A stretch of 42,771 nucleotides of DNA, taken from the NCBI GenBank assembly GCA_007694035.1, contig RECM01000249.1, forward strand, positions 1-42,771, read 5' to 3'. The position numbers were made by a program, and so were the translations under genes. Positions 8,220 through 18,738 of this stretch are shown here, piece by piece. The DNA is from Balneolaceae bacterium. Its GTDB lineage: Bacteria > Bacteroidota > Rhodothermia > Balneolales > Cyclonatronaceae. The notes below the pieces were generated by a model. That model worked only from the letters and a program-made list of their open reading frames with translations, was not told the DNA's origin and did not search any database. The first letter of the stretch is position 1. Each line of letters begins with the position of its first letter.

Positions 8220-10226
8220 ATGAAAGTATCAGCCTCCCTTATTTTCGCCCTTATTTTCTCGGCCATAACCCTTTCGGCGCAGAAATTCGACCGATTGGAA
8301 TCGGTTATTACAGTTGGAGAGAGCGTTCACACAACCCTCCCAGCCACCGGTATACACACTTTTACGATAGTGCTTGAACCGGATTATTTTGTGCACGGAT
8401 TTGTTAACCAGGAATCTGTGGATGTAGTGGTGACTATTTATAATCCGGAAGGAGAAAAAGCAGCGGAGTTCGATGGACCTGCCATAGGGAAAGAGTTCTT
8501 TCAGTTTACTACCAAAGCCGGTGGGGTGTATCGGATTGAAGTGAGGCCGTTCGAAGAGGACGAGGGGGACTATTCGATCATGGTTTCCATCGCCGAACCG
8601 GTTGCTACCGATCCGGCCGCACGATTGAACCAGCTGATGATTGAGTATACGGGAGACGACGTTCCTGGCGCGGCCGTGTTGGTGATAAAGAATGGGAAAC
8701 CCGTTTTCCGCAACTACTGGGGCATGGCCAACCTGGCATACGGCATTCCGATGAGCGACACCACCTTGCACAATATCGGCTCCACGTCCAAACAATTTCT
8801 CACATTTGCGCTGTTGCTGCTTCAGGAAGAGGGGAAGCTCTCTCTGGATGTTGATGTGCGCGAATACATACCCGAACTGCCCGATTTTGGCCACACCGTT
8901 ACGCTCAGGCACCTGGTGAATCACACCAGTGGATATCGTGAATTCATCAACCTGATTGCCATGACAGGCCGGAATGTGAGCACCGAACTGGGTATTGAAA
9001 AGATAATCGGGATTGTTCAGCGTCAGCCAGAACTTCAGAATGAGCCGGGAAGCGAGTTTAATTACAACAATACCGGCTACGCGCTTATGACCGAAGTAAT
9101 TAAAAGGGTTACAGGCACGCCATTCCCGGAGTGGATGAAAGAGAATGTTTTTGATCCGCTTGAGATGCACCACACGGTGGTGCGGACAAGCCCGAATCAA
9201 ATCGTGCCAAACCGGTCGGTTGGGTACTCACCCGGAAGGGAAGGAAGGTTTACCGAGGCGACAGATCTTGGTGGTGCGGCAGGTGCGGGAGGCATCCACA
9301 CGACGATGGGCGATCTGGCCAAATGGGTCAGTAATCTGATCAACCCGGTGGTTGGAACCGCGGCCATGATTGAGGAAATGTCCACGCCGTTTGAATTGAA
9401 CGACGGAACATTTACGCAGTACGGACTCGGCCTGTTTGTTCAGGAATTCAAAGGGTTGCCCTATTTCCATCACGGCGGTGCAGATATAGCACACCGGTCT
9501 ATGTTGATGGTGTTTCCAGGCATAGACGCAGCCGTGGTCACGCAGAGTAACCTGGCCACTTTTAACGGCGCGCTCACGAACCGGATCGCGGAGCTTTTCC
9601 TGCAGGAATACCTGGAAACGGTTGAGACGGTGCAGGAACTGGATGAGGAGGCCGACAAAGCCGGAAATGAGGCTGAATTCGAATATGAGATTGAGAAATT
9701 CGACCATCTGGCCGGACGGTATGAACTGGCAATTATGCCCGGGTTCATCCTTACCTTTTCGCGCGACGGCGACCGTATCTATACTCAGGCCACCAATCAG
9801 CCGGAAGTGAATCTGATGGCGATGTCCGATTCGACTTTTAGCCTGGCCGGTGTGGACGCATTCATCACTTTCCACCTGAATGAAGATGCCACTGCCGATT
9901 CCCTCACCCTGCATCAGAACGGAAACCACATCGCCAGGAAGATAGCATTTACACTGGATCTGGATCAAATGGCGGAGTATACCGGGCGCTACTTCAGTGA
10001 TGAAATTGAAACGCTCTACACAGTGGTGATGAAGGAAGATACCCTGGTTCTGAGGCACTACCAGATGTATGATGACCTCGAGCTCACCCCCACCACAGAA
10101 GATACATTCGGCTCCGGATTTCCCATTTCTTCGGTCCGGTTTGTGAGGGATGAAAACGGACAGATTACCGGCTTCAAGGCATCCAACGGCCGCACAAGGG
10201 ATGTGCTGTTCGGCAAACGGGATTAG
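8220..10226 (+). CDS. Secreted serine hydrolase (class C beta-lactamase/DD-peptidase-like)
   Basis: Signal peptide; 'STSKQF' SxxK motif, 'YNNTGY' YxN motif, 'HHGG' motif. Confidence 0.9.
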   Translation: MKVSASLIFALIFSAITLSAQKFDRLESVITVGESVHTTLPATGIHTFTIVLEPDYFVHGFVNQESVDVVVTIYNPEGEKAAEFDGPAIGKEFFQFTTKAGGVYRIEVRPFEEDEGDYSIMVSIAEPVATDPAARLNQLMIEYTGDDVPGAAVLVIKNGKPVFRNYWGMANLAYGIPMSDTTLHNIGSTSKQFLTFALLLLQEEGKLSLDVDVREYIPELPDFGHTVTLRHLVNHTSGYREFINLIAMTGRNVSTELGIEKIIGIVQRQPELQNEPGSEFNYNNTGYALMTEVIKRVTGTPFPEWMKENVFDPLEMHHTVVRTSPNQIVPNRSVGYSPGREGRFTEATDLGGAAGAGGIHTTMGDLAKWVSNLINPVVGTAAMIEEMSTPFELNDGTFTQYGLGLFVQEFKGLPYFHHGGADIAHRSMLMVFPGIDAAVVTQSNLATFNGALTNRIAELFLQEYLETVETVQELDEEADKAGNEAEFEYEIEKFDHLAGRYELAIMPGFILTFSRDGDRIYTQATNQPEVNLMAMSDSTFSLAGVDAFITFHLNEDATADSLTLHQNGNHIARKIAFTLDLDQMAEYTGRYFSDEIETLYTVVMKEDTLVLRHYQMYDDLELTPTTEDTFGSGFPISSVRFVRDENGQITGFKASNGRTRDVLFGKRD

Positions 10227-10533
10227 AGCGACAGCCACCCTTTTATTTAAACTTATTGAAGTTGTTCAGCAATCTTAAAAAAATTCCTGGAATGCTGACT
10301 GCGGCTAACCGAATTCTGAAATAGTGCTGATGTTTGAAATTTGTAACTACCCAAAACCTGATTTTTTGTGTATGTTCATTTCGTTTGATCAACACTTGTG
10401 ATCATTTTGTTTTAATTTCATTGATTGATCATACCGGGCCTGAATCACATAATGAGCCCGGGATCATTGCGGTTCAACTGTTCATGTTCTTGCACGACAT
10501 CCAGCCACCTTATATTAATAAAGGAAACCGACC

Positions 10534-12375
10534 TTGATACTTGGAATTCTTGACTGGGCCATTATTGGCCTGTTCTTTATCATTCTGCTTTCCATCGGCT
10601 ATGTGGCATCACGTCAGGCGGGTCAAAATACCACCAACTTCTTTCTGTCGGGGCGGAATATGCCATGGTGGGTACTGGGTGTGTCGATGGTGGCCACCAC
10701 CTTCTCGGCCGATACGCCCAACCTGGTTACCGATATGGTTCGTACCGGCGGTGTGGCCAGTAACTGGCAGTGGTGGGCCTTTCTGCTTACCGGCATGCTC
10801 ACCGTGTTTGTATACGCCAAGCTGTGGAACCGTTCACAGGTGATGACCGACCTGGAATTTTACGAACTGCGCTACAGCGGCAGGATGGCCGCGTTCCTGA
10901 GGGGTTTCAGGGCAGTGTACCTGGGTTTCTTTTTTAATGTGATGATCATTGCGACCGTCTCGCTCGCGTTCATTAAAATTGCCGCCGTTATGCTCGGCCT
11001 GCAGCCCGGTACCGCGCTGATCATCGCGTCGGTTATCGTTGTTTTCTACAGCGGCCTGGGTGGTCTGAAGTCCATTTTGTGGACCGATTTGTTCCAGTTC
11101 TCCTTCGCGATGGCCGGAGCGGTTATCGCCGCCATCTATGTGGTCGGCTCGCCCGAGGTTGGCGGACTGGCCAATCTGTTTGCCCATCCCAATGTGTCCG
11201 ACAAGCTGAGCCTGGTGCCCAGTATCTCGCAGCCTGAGCTATTTATCAGCATTTTCCTCATTCCCATTGCCGTTCAATGGTGGTCGGTCTGGTATCCCGG
11301 GGCCGAGCCCGGCGGGGGCGGTTACGTGGCACAGCGTATGCTTGCGGCCAAAAATGAATCACACGCCGTGGGTGCCACCCTGCTGTTCAATTTTTTCCAT
11401 TATGCCCTGCGCCCCTGGCCCTGGATCCTGGTCGGCCTGGCCTCGCTTATCGTATTCCCCGACATTGCCAGTATGGCGCGGCAGTATCCGGATGTGCCGG
11501 CCCAGTACATGCAGAACGATTTTGCCTATCCGGCCATGCTTCGCGAATTCCTTCCCACAGGGCTCCTCGGGCTGGTGGTCGCCTCCCTGATCGCCGCGTA
11601 CATGTCTACCACCGCATCCCAGCTCAACTGGGGTTCCTCTTACCTGGTGAACGATTTTTACGGACGCTTTTACAAGCCCGACGCCACCGAGAAACAGCGT
11701 GTGCGGTTCGGCCGGTTCTCGACCGTAACCCTAATGTTCTTCTCGGTTCTGCTGGCACTGGTACTTCAAAATGCCCTGCAGGCCTTCCAGTATATCCTGA
11801 TGATCGGGGCCGGAACCGGCCTCATCTACATTCTCCGCTGGTTCTGGTGGCGCATCAACGCCTATTCCGAAATTGCCGCGATGGTTGGGGCGGGCACATT
11901 CTCGCTGATCTTCATCCTGATCGAAAACTTTCAGATGGTACGGCTCGACGATGGTATGGTGGATGTGTTTGGCATGATAACCAGCATGAGTTACTGGAAT
12001 GTGATCAAGCTGCTGGGAACCGTAATCCTCACATCGGCTACATGGATCATTGTAACGCTGCTTACCAAACCTATCGATGAAGAAACCCTGCGCAGTTTTT
12101 ACCGGAAAATCAGGCCCGGAGGCCCGGGCTGGAAGCGCGTGGTACAACGCGCAGCGGCAGAGAATGTTGAGCTGATAAAAGTGGAAGACCTGAAATGGGA
12201 TGTTCCCACGGGCATTCTCTGTATGATATTCGGTACGATGTCGATCTACAGCATGCTGTTTACCATCGGGAACCTGCTCTACGCAAATTACGCGAGTGCG
12301 ATCTTTCTCGCAGTGATTGCGCTCATTTCAGGGTTTGCATTGACAAGATTCTGGCATAAACTCAGGATGGAATAA
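10534..12375 (+). CDS. Sodium:solute symporter family (SSS) transporter
   Basis: 'FFLSGRNMPWWVLGVSMVATTFSADTP', 13+ TM helices; TTG start in the given ORF. Confidence 0.9.
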   Translation: MILGILDWAIIGLFFIILLSIGYVASRQAGQNTTNFFLSGRNMPWWVLGVSMVATTFSADTPNLVTDMVRTGGVASNWQWWAFLLTGMLTVFVYAKLWNRSQVMTDLEFYELRYSGRMAAFLRGFRAVYLGFFFNVMIIATVSLAFIKIAAVMLGLQPGTALIIASVIVVFYSGLGGLKSILWTDLFQFSFAMAGAVIAAIYVVGSPEVGGLANLFAHPNVSDKLSLVPSISQPELFISIFLIPIAVQWWSVWYPGAEPGGGGYVAQRMLAAKNESHAVGATLLFNFFHYALRPWPWILVGLASLIVFPDIASMARQYPDVPAQYMQNDFAYPAMLREFLPTGLLGLVVASLIAAYMSTTASQLNWGSSYLVNDFYGRFYKPDATEKQRVRFGRFSTVTLMFFSVLLALVLQNALQAFQYILMIGAGTGLIYILRWFWWRINAYSEIAAMVGAGTFSLIFILIENFQMVRLDDGMVDVFGMITSMSYWNVIKLLGTVILTSATWIIVTLLTKPIDEETLRSFYRKIRPGGPGWKRVVQRAAAENVELIKVEDLKWDVPTGILCMIFGTMSIYSMLFTIGNLLYANYASAIFLAVIALISGFALTRFWHKLRME

Positions 12376-12412
12376 AAACCTGAAATCATATTTTTCTTTA
12401 AAAACATAATAA

Positions 12413-13315
12413 ATGAAGAAACCTGCACTGCTAATCCTGGCCGCAGGGCTGGGAAGCCGCTACGGCGGCCTTAAACAGCTCGAGGCGATCGGCCCGGGCG
12501 GAGAAACCATTATCGACTACTCCGTATTTGACGCCATCAGGGCGGGATTCGGCAAAGTGGTTTTTGTGATTAAAAAAGAGATGGATGAGGCGTTCAGGGA
12601 ACAGCTGCTCAACCGGTTCGATGACCGGATTGAAACGGAATGCGTGTTTCAGGACCTGAACGATCTGCCCGCAGGATTTACCGTGCCGCCGGGCCGGGAG
12701 AAACCCTGGGGCACCACCCACGCCGTGTTGACGGCAGAAAAGGCGGTTGATACACCTTTCTGCGTGATCAATGCCGACGATTTTTACGGATACGACGCGT
12801 TCCGGCAAACGGCCAAATTCCTGAACAGCCAGGCAACCGATACCCGTTACGCCATGGTAGGCTACCGGCTGGCCAATACGCTGTCGGACCACGGCACTGT
12901 CTCGCGCGGTGTTTGTGATGTAGATGACGACGGCAATCTTCGGACGATAATCGAACATACCAAAATCAGCCGGGAAAACGGATCCATCATCAGCCACGCC
13001 CATGAAACACCCGTCATCTTGCAGGAAACCAACCTCGTGTCAATGAATTTCTGGGGTTTTACCCCCGCGCTTTTCCCCCTGCTCAGAAACGAGTTTGTCG
13101 ACTTTCTGAAGAAGAATTCGGGTGAGCTTACCGCCGAGTGTTATCTTCCTGTGGTCGTCAACCAGTTCATTCAGCAGAAGAAAGTGAGTGTGGCTGTGCT
13201 CGATTCCGACGCAGACTGGTTTGGAATCACCTACAACGAAGACAAGGAAGCGGCAAGGGAGAACATGCTACAGAAGATCAAGTCAGGTGAATACCCCCGC
13301 AATCTGTGGACCTGA
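12413..13315 (+). CDS. Sugar-phosphate nucleotidyltransferase (NTP_transferase)
   Basis: 'LILAAGLGSRYGGLKQLEAIGPGGETIIDYSVFDA', 'NADDFYGYDAF'. Confidence 0.88.
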   Translation: MKKPALLILAAGLGSRYGGLKQLEAIGPGGETIIDYSVFDAIRAGFGKVVFVIKKEMDEAFREQLLNRFDDRIETECVFQDLNDLPAGFTVPPGREKPWGTTHAVLTAEKAVDTPFCVINADDFYGYDAFRQTAKFLNSQATDTRYAMVGYRLANTLSDHGTVSRGVCDVDDDGNLRTIIEHTKISRENGSIISHAHETPVILQETNLVSMNFWGFTPALFPLLRNEFVDFLKKNSGELTAECYLPVVVNQFIQQKKVSVAVLDSDADWFGITYNEDKEAARENMLQKIKSGEYPRNLWT

Positions 13316-13549
13316 AATAGTTTAGGTCACCTGCGGCCCCAAAGTACAACTCATCAGAATGTTCACAAACCGTGGCGATTCTTTCGTATGCCGGGAAATC
13401 CGGGCAAATCCTGAACGAACGCCGGGGAAAATGGCCCCGAAGCGGGACCGGGAGAATGGCCAATTCAATTGTATAGTGAAAACGTTGCCCGGATGGTCCG
13501 GTTAATTAACATTAATTGGCAGGGCAAATTATTTTGAAGCCGACCCATC

Positions 13550-14596
13550 ATGATAACCTCAGATATTTCTTCCGTATTGCGCCATTTTAAAACAGAGGGC
13601 AGCCATGCGCACGCACGGCCGTTCGGTTCGGGCCATATTCATTCGACCTGGCTGATTGAAGCCGGGAATAAACACGATCCGGACTACATCCTGCAGAAGT
13701 TCAACAGCAATGTTTTTCCCCTTACGGCCGAAACGATGAACAATATCCGCCTGGTTACCGGCCACCTCCGGCAAAAATGGGGTCCCGGCAGCGGTTTTGA
13801 GGTACCGGAACTGATTGAATGCACCGATGGCGGCGTGTACCATACCGGTTCCGATGGCGTGCACTGGCGGCTTTACCGGAGGATCAATCCCGGTATCAGC
13901 TACGACCAGGTGCCCAATGAAAATGTGGCGTACGAAGCGGGGAAAATTTTCGGGAAATTCATCGCGTACCTCAGCGATCTGCAGCCGGATAAGCTGAGTG
14001 TGGTAATCCCCGGTTTTCATTCGGCGGAATTGCGGTATGAACAGCTTCAGACCGCCGTGAAAAACGATCCGGCAGGGCGGAGGGCGGAAGTGGAAGCCGA
14101 AATCGCGTTCGCCGGGAAACATTATGATGCCATGCTGGAGCTTCCCCGGCGGCAGCAGTCAGGCGAAGTGCCGCTGCGCGTTACCCACAACGACACCAAG
14201 CTGAACAATGTGCTTTTTGACGACCGGGGCCGCGCCGTTTCCGTTATCGACCTCGACACGGTGATGCCGGGGTTGTCGCTCTATGATTTTGGCGACCTGG
14301 TCCGCACCGCTGCGGGGACCGGCGATGAGGATGAGGCCGACCTGAACCGGATCGGATTCAACAGGGCACTGTACAAAGCGATTGAAAAAGGTTTTCTGGA
14401 ACAGACCCGGCATTTCCTCACACCGGCTGAAACCGCTCTGATGCCGCTGTCGGCACGGTACATGACCTGGATCATGGGAATCCGCTTCCTGGCCGATTAT
14501 ATAAACGGGGATGTCTACTATCAGACCCATTACCCGGGCCAGAACCTCAGGCGCTGCCGGGCGCAATTCCGCCTCATGGAGACCATGGAGTTCTGA
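13550..14596 (+). CDS. APH-fold phosphotransferase, N-acetylhexosamine 1-kinase (NahK)-like
   Basis: 'GSGHIHSTWLIE', 'LRVTHNDTKLNNVLFDDRGRAVSVIDLDTVMPGLSLYDFGDLVRTAA' kinase catalytic and metal loops. Confidence 0.85.
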   Translation: MITSDISSVLRHFKTEGSHAHARPFGSGHIHSTWLIEAGNKHDPDYILQKFNSNVFPLTAETMNNIRLVTGHLRQKWGPGSGFEVPELIECTDGGVYHTGSDGVHWRLYRRINPGISYDQVPNENVAYEAGKIFGKFIAYLSDLQPDKLSVVIPGFHSAELRYEQLQTAVKNDPAGRRAEVEAEIAFAGKHYDAMLELPRRQQSGEVPLRVTHNDTKLNNVLFDDRGRAVSVIDLDTVMPGLSLYDFGDLVRTAAGTGDEDEADLNRIGFNRALYKAIEKGFLEQTRHFLTPAETALMPLSARYMTWIMGIRFLADYINGDVYYQTHYPGQNLRRCRAQFRLMETMEF

Positions 14597-14597
14597 T

Positions 14598-15992
14598 TCA
14601 GATTATTTTTGTGGTTCCGCCGCGGGCCAGCTGGATGTCCATCGCGGGTTTGTTGGTTTCCCACGCGCCCCTGGTGAAGTCGGGGATATCCACCGACGCT
14701 GATCGGTTGGCAACCGATTGTTCGGTGAGCGGCGCGATGGCGCTCCACAGGGCCGCATCGTACACATCGATCTCGAGGGGCAGGCCGTTGCGCAGGCAGT
14801 CTACCAGGCGCCAGTCCATGATCGTATCCATGCCGCCGTGCCCGCCCACCTGCCGGGCCATGTCGCCTACGCGTTTCGTGATTTCGGGGGTATATTTTTC
14901 TTCCAGCTCTTTCAGGGCTTCATCACCAAGCCAGCCGGTGTGGCTGGTCGAAATACGACCGGGTGTGGGCCACTTCTGGGCTGTGCCCTTTGTACCGCTC
15001 ACCAGGAATATGCGGGAATATGGCCGCGGTGAGGTCACGTCGTGCTGGATCATAATGGTCCGGCCTTTGTGGGTTTTGATCGTGGTGGTGTTCATGTTCC
15101 CGCGGTAATTTTTCCCCACAAACGGTTTCCACATGTCATTTTCTCCGGCAAGTTCACGGGCACGGTCGGCCATCATGAAATCTTTGCTTGATACCGACAC
15201 CAGGTAATCCATTTTGTCGCCGCAGTTGATGTTCATCAGTTTCGACATGGGCCCGATGGCATGCGGCGGATAGAGCAGTCCGTTTCTCTCCGAATTTTCC
15301 CTGAGCCGCCACAGGTCGTGGTAATAGGTTTCCGAAAAATTCAAATCCATCAGATCGTGGATGTAGGCGCCCTCGCCGTGAACAATGTCGCCGAGAAAAC
15401 CCTGGCGGGCCATGTTCATTACCATCATCTCAAAAAAATTGTAGCAGGTATTGCCGAGCATCATGCAGTGTTTGCCAGTCTTTTCGGATACCTCTACCAG
15501 CTGCCAGCACTCGTCGATGGTTTTGGCCGCGGGCAGTTCAACGGCCACGTGCTTGCCGTGCTCCATGGCATACACACTCTGTTCGGCGTGCTGGTCCCAG
15601 GGGGTACAGATATAGACCAGGTCCACATCGTCGCTGTCGCACATCTCCTTCCACGATTCAGCCCGGCCTGAATACAGTTTGGGTGTGTACGCCACGCCAT
15701 TGAGCTCCGAATTCGCCCGTTGTACCCTGTCGGTTTCTACATCACAGATGCCGGTAATCTGTGCGCCTTCTATTCTGGGGAGGCGCCGAACCGCGCCCGC
15801 CCCTCTGTTTCCAATGCCGATGAGCCCGATCCGGACCGTCTCAAGCTTGGGTGCGGCATGCCCCGACATGTTATAGGCCTGCCTGCCTGAAAGTGTGTAA
15901 TGCTCTGGCAGCATTCTTTGGATAGAAGATCCGATGAGTCCCGCTCCGGCCAGCCCCAGGGAGGCCTGTTTTAGAAAATCACGACGATCCAT
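14598..15992 (-). CDS. Gfo/Idh/MocA-type glycoside hydrolase family 109-like protein (alpha-N-acetylgalactosaminidase candidate)
   Basis: Tat-like N-terminus 'MDRRDFLKQASLGLAGAG'; 'ETVRIGLIGIGNRGAGAVRRL' Rossmann motif; GH109-type 'HGEGAYIHDLMDLNF', 'GGHGGMD'. Confidence 0.85.
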   Translation of the reverse strand: MDRRDFLKQASLGLAGAGLIGSSIQRMLPEHYTLSGRQAYNMSGHAAPKLETVRIGLIGIGNRGAGAVRRLPRIEGAQITGICDVETDRVQRANSELNGVAYTPKLYSGRAESWKEMCDSDDVDLVYICTPWDQHAEQSVYAMEHGKHVAVELPAAKTIDECWQLVEVSEKTGKHCMMLGNTCYNFFEMMVMNMARQGFLGDIVHGEGAYIHDLMDLNFSETYYHDLWRLRENSERNGLLYPPHAIGPMSKLMNINCGDKMDYLVSVSSKDFMMADRARELAGENDMWKPFVGKNYRGNMNTTTIKTHKGRTIMIQHDVTSPRPYSRIFLVSGTKGTAQKWPTPGRISTSHTGWLGDEALKELEEKYTPEITKRVGDMARQVGGHGGMDTIMDWRLVDCLRNGLPLEIDVYDAALWSAIAPLTEQSVANRSASVDIPDFTRGAWETNKPAMDIQLARGGTTKII

Positions 15993-16213
15993 ATGGTTTC
16001 CCTTTAAGTTTCGTTTTGTTTCGGTTGATTTTTAACAAATCATTTTTCTATTTCATAATAATGCTATTTGACAAAAAATTAAATCAGGTTCTTATCAATT
16101 AATCCGGGCAGTTGAACAGACCTGTACGGGTTGTTTCCATCTTGCTATATTACTCAGCCGGAATGCATTTCAACAACCCGGCCAGTAATTTCAATACCAA
16201 TTCATTGAATTAT

Positions 16214-16777
16214 ATGAGCGATGAAATAAGCCACCGCTATCTGGCATTGCTTCGGGGCATCAATGTGGGCGGCAAAAACATCATCAAAATGGCTGAACTC
16301 AGGGCCTGTTTCGAAGCCATGGGGTTTACAGGTGTTATAACCTACATCCAAAGCGGCAATGTTCTGTTTTCATCTGATGAGTTGGATATGTTCAGGCTCA
16401 CCGGGGACATTGAAAAGCGGCTTTCGGCCGAATTTGACTACAAGTCAAAGGTTGTTCTGGTCAGCCGCGGGCACCTGGCATCGGTGGTTAACAATGCGCC
16501 CACTGGCTTCGGCTCGTACCCGGCCGCGTACAGGTACGATGTGTTGTTTCTCAAGAATCCACTTACTCCCGAAGAAGCGATGAACAGTATCCAGACAAGG
16601 GATGGTGTCGACAGTGTTTGGCAGGGAGAAATGGTGCTCTATTTTGCCCGGCTCATCAGCAGGGCGGGTCAGAGCTATCTGAATAAAATTATCACTCTGC
16701 CGGTCTATAAAAGCATGACCATCAGGAACTGGAACACCACAACCCGGCTGCATGCCATGATGAACGGAGGGGTTTAG
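16214..16777 (+). CDS. DUF1697 domain-containing protein
   Basis: 'YLALLRGINVGGKNIIKMAELRACFEAMGFTGVITYIQSGNVLFSS'. Confidence 0.92.
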   Translation: MSDEISHRYLALLRGINVGGKNIIKMAELRACFEAMGFTGVITYIQSGNVLFSSDELDMFRLTGDIEKRLSAEFDYKSKVVLVSRGHLASVVNNAPTGFGSYPAAYRYDVLFLKNPLTPEEAMNSIQTRDGVDSVWQGEMVLYFARLISRAGQSYLNKIITLPVYKSMTIRNWNTTTRLHAMMNGGV

Positions 16778-17093
16778 CCGGATCAAGCCTGTAAGAAGGA
16801 CCCGATATCAGAAAGTTATTCTGACAGCAGCACCGTGATAGACCGTTGATCTTCCGGAATCAGCAGGATCATACAGTACCGGTATTATTTCCGCCTTGCT
16901 CCATGTGTTGGGTTGCACGAAAGACCCTATGATCTGGTAATAACTGGATTTAACAGGTTAATATTCAACTTCAAAATCGGAGTAATAATGAAAAAGATCT
17001 TCGAATAGGTACTTGAAATTATACACATATGGATCGGCGTATATATATTTGTATAGCTAATTTCAGCTGTACCTAACAAATTTGGTTGGTAGG

Positions 17094-18143
17094 TTAGTTA
17101 GGACATGTTCCCCAAACTGGTTTATTTTCTGGAGTGAGGGGGCTATCTTCAGAAAAATATTCAGGTTCATCCAGAATATTCAAGACACACCAAAGGTTAA
17201 TTGGGTGGTTGAATTGACTATCCCAAAACATCCCATCCATATTTAACACATTACTGACATGCCAATGCCCAATTGGCTGGTTGAATTGACTTGCACTGAA
17301 CATCATACTCATACCCCTTACATTACTAACATCCCAATGCCCAATTGGCTGGTTGAATTGACTTGCACTGAACATCCCAGCCATACTCGTTACATTACTA
17401 ACATCCCAGTTCCCGATAGGTTGGTTGAAGGGGCTTCTCAAAAACATCGCATTCATATAGGTTACATTACTCACATCCCATTCTCCTATAGATTGGTTAA
17501 AGGGACTTTCGTAGAACATGTGTCCCATAGTATTAACACTACTCACATCCCAGTCCCCAATGGGTTGGTTGAATTGGCTTCCCAAGAACATCTGACTCAT
17601 ATTCGTAACTTTACTCACATCCCAATCCCCGATGGGGTTGTTGAATGGACTTTCGTTGAACATATCTCTCATGAAAATCACACTACTTACATCCCAATCC
17701 CCAATTGGCTGGTTGAATTGACTTTCATAGAACATACCTTCCATAATCGTCACACTACTCACATCCCAAACATTTATGGGTTGGTTAAAGGAACTCGAAA
17801 AGAACATATGGCTCATCACACTCACATTACTCACATCCCAATTCCCAATTGGTTGATTGAAAGGATTTCGACTGAATATTGCACTCATATCTGTTACCAA
17901 AGAAACACAGACTTGGGTTAAATCTGAACCTTCATCTAATCGTTGAATCAGTAAGTCTCTGTCTACTGATTCATACTCAATACCATTTACAATTCCTTTT
18001 TCACCAACTTGAGAATTGGGACATTTAATAGTTATACCGTTGGAATCAAGGTAAAATGTTGATTTTTCACTATCGCTTTTCGATGAACAACTTAACCCGA
18101 TAGATAAGATTAGAACAAAGAGAACCAAAACCCTTGTTTTCAT
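17094..18143 (-). CDS. BspA-like / DUF285 repeat surface lipoprotein
   Basis: Lipobox-like 'SIGLSCSS'; about 10 tandem 24-aa repeats of the type 'SQFNQPIGDWDVSSVNTMGHMFYE'. Confidence 0.9.
   Translation of the reverse strand: MKTRVLVLFVLILSIGLSCSSKSDSEKSTFYLDSNGITIKCPNSQVGEKGIVNGIEYESVDRDLLIQRLDEGSDLTQVCVSLVTDMSAIFSRNPFNQPIGNWDVSNVSVMSHMFFSSSFNQPINVWDVSSVTIMEGMFYESQFNQPIGDWDVSSVIFMRDMFNESPFNNPIGDWDVSKVTNMSQMFLGSQFNQPIGDWDVSSVNTMGHMFYESPFNQSIGEWDVSNVTYMNAMFLRSPFNQPIGNWDVSNVTSMAGMFSASQFNQPIGHWDVSNVRGMSMMFSASQFNQPIGHWHVSNVLNMDGMFWDSQFNHPINLWCVLNILDEPEYFSEDSPLTPENKPVWGTCPN
17110..17880 (-). repeat. About 10 tandem 72-bp coding repeats (24-aa BspA/DUF285 units)
   Basis: Periodic 'FNQPIGxWDVSxV..M..MF' in the translation. 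Confidence 0.85.
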
Positions 18144-18450
18144 TGGGATAGAATCAGTAATTAATAAATAACACATTACCTAACTGTTATTATACCTAAA
18201 AAGATCCAATTATTGAATTTCTGTTGTTGTTCCTTAAATACCGTTCAGAAGGTAAGGGGATTGATTGGGTTAGTTAGTAGGACACGTCCCTACATATGGA
18301 TTTAATAGTTTCACCTACTGTTGCTGATACAATAGTGGTAAAAATATTCGATAAATTCGAGATGGGCTGAAATTGTTACGTATGTGTTCGAATTACTTCA
18401 AGGGTAACAAAATCATCATTTGTTTGTACAAATGTATGTACCAATAATAA

Positions 18451-18485
18451 AAAAGCCTTGCATCCCAAAGGGTTACAAGGCTTAT
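18451..18485 (-). terminator. Rho-independent terminator downstream of tRNA-fMet
   Basis: Minus strand AAGCCTTG...CAAGGCTTTTTT hairpin followed by a T run. Confidence 0.75.
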
Positions 18486-18487
18486 AG

Positions 18488-18560
<73 letters not shown>

Positions 18561-18738
18561 GTGAACTGAAATCGTTTTAATTTCAGAATGTCAAGATACG
18601 GACTTATAACAGCCATTGTCAAAACAATTATCTGAAATCGCTTTATTTTGCCGCTGAGCGCTAAAACCGGTATCTTACAGCATTCTGATCTCAGCCGCTG
18701 ATATATAGTGAAATATTAAACCGTTAACCTTTTTTGTA

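Noticed and set aside
8229-9200. Long minus-strand ORFs (e.g. 323 aa; also 9228-10238, 31432-32625, 39747-40496)
   Set aside because: Antisense to well-supported genes (serine hydrolase, DUF4832 protein, amidohydrolase), with no recognisable protein features.
10334-10537. 67-aa ORF before the SSS transporter
   Set aside because: No family resemblance; ends at the transporter start and looks like intergenic/UTR sequence.
17259-17921. 220-aa plus-strand ORF with repeats ('HIPIPNWLVELT…')
   Set aside because: Exact antisense shadow of the BspA-type repeat gene; the periodicity comes from the sense repeats.
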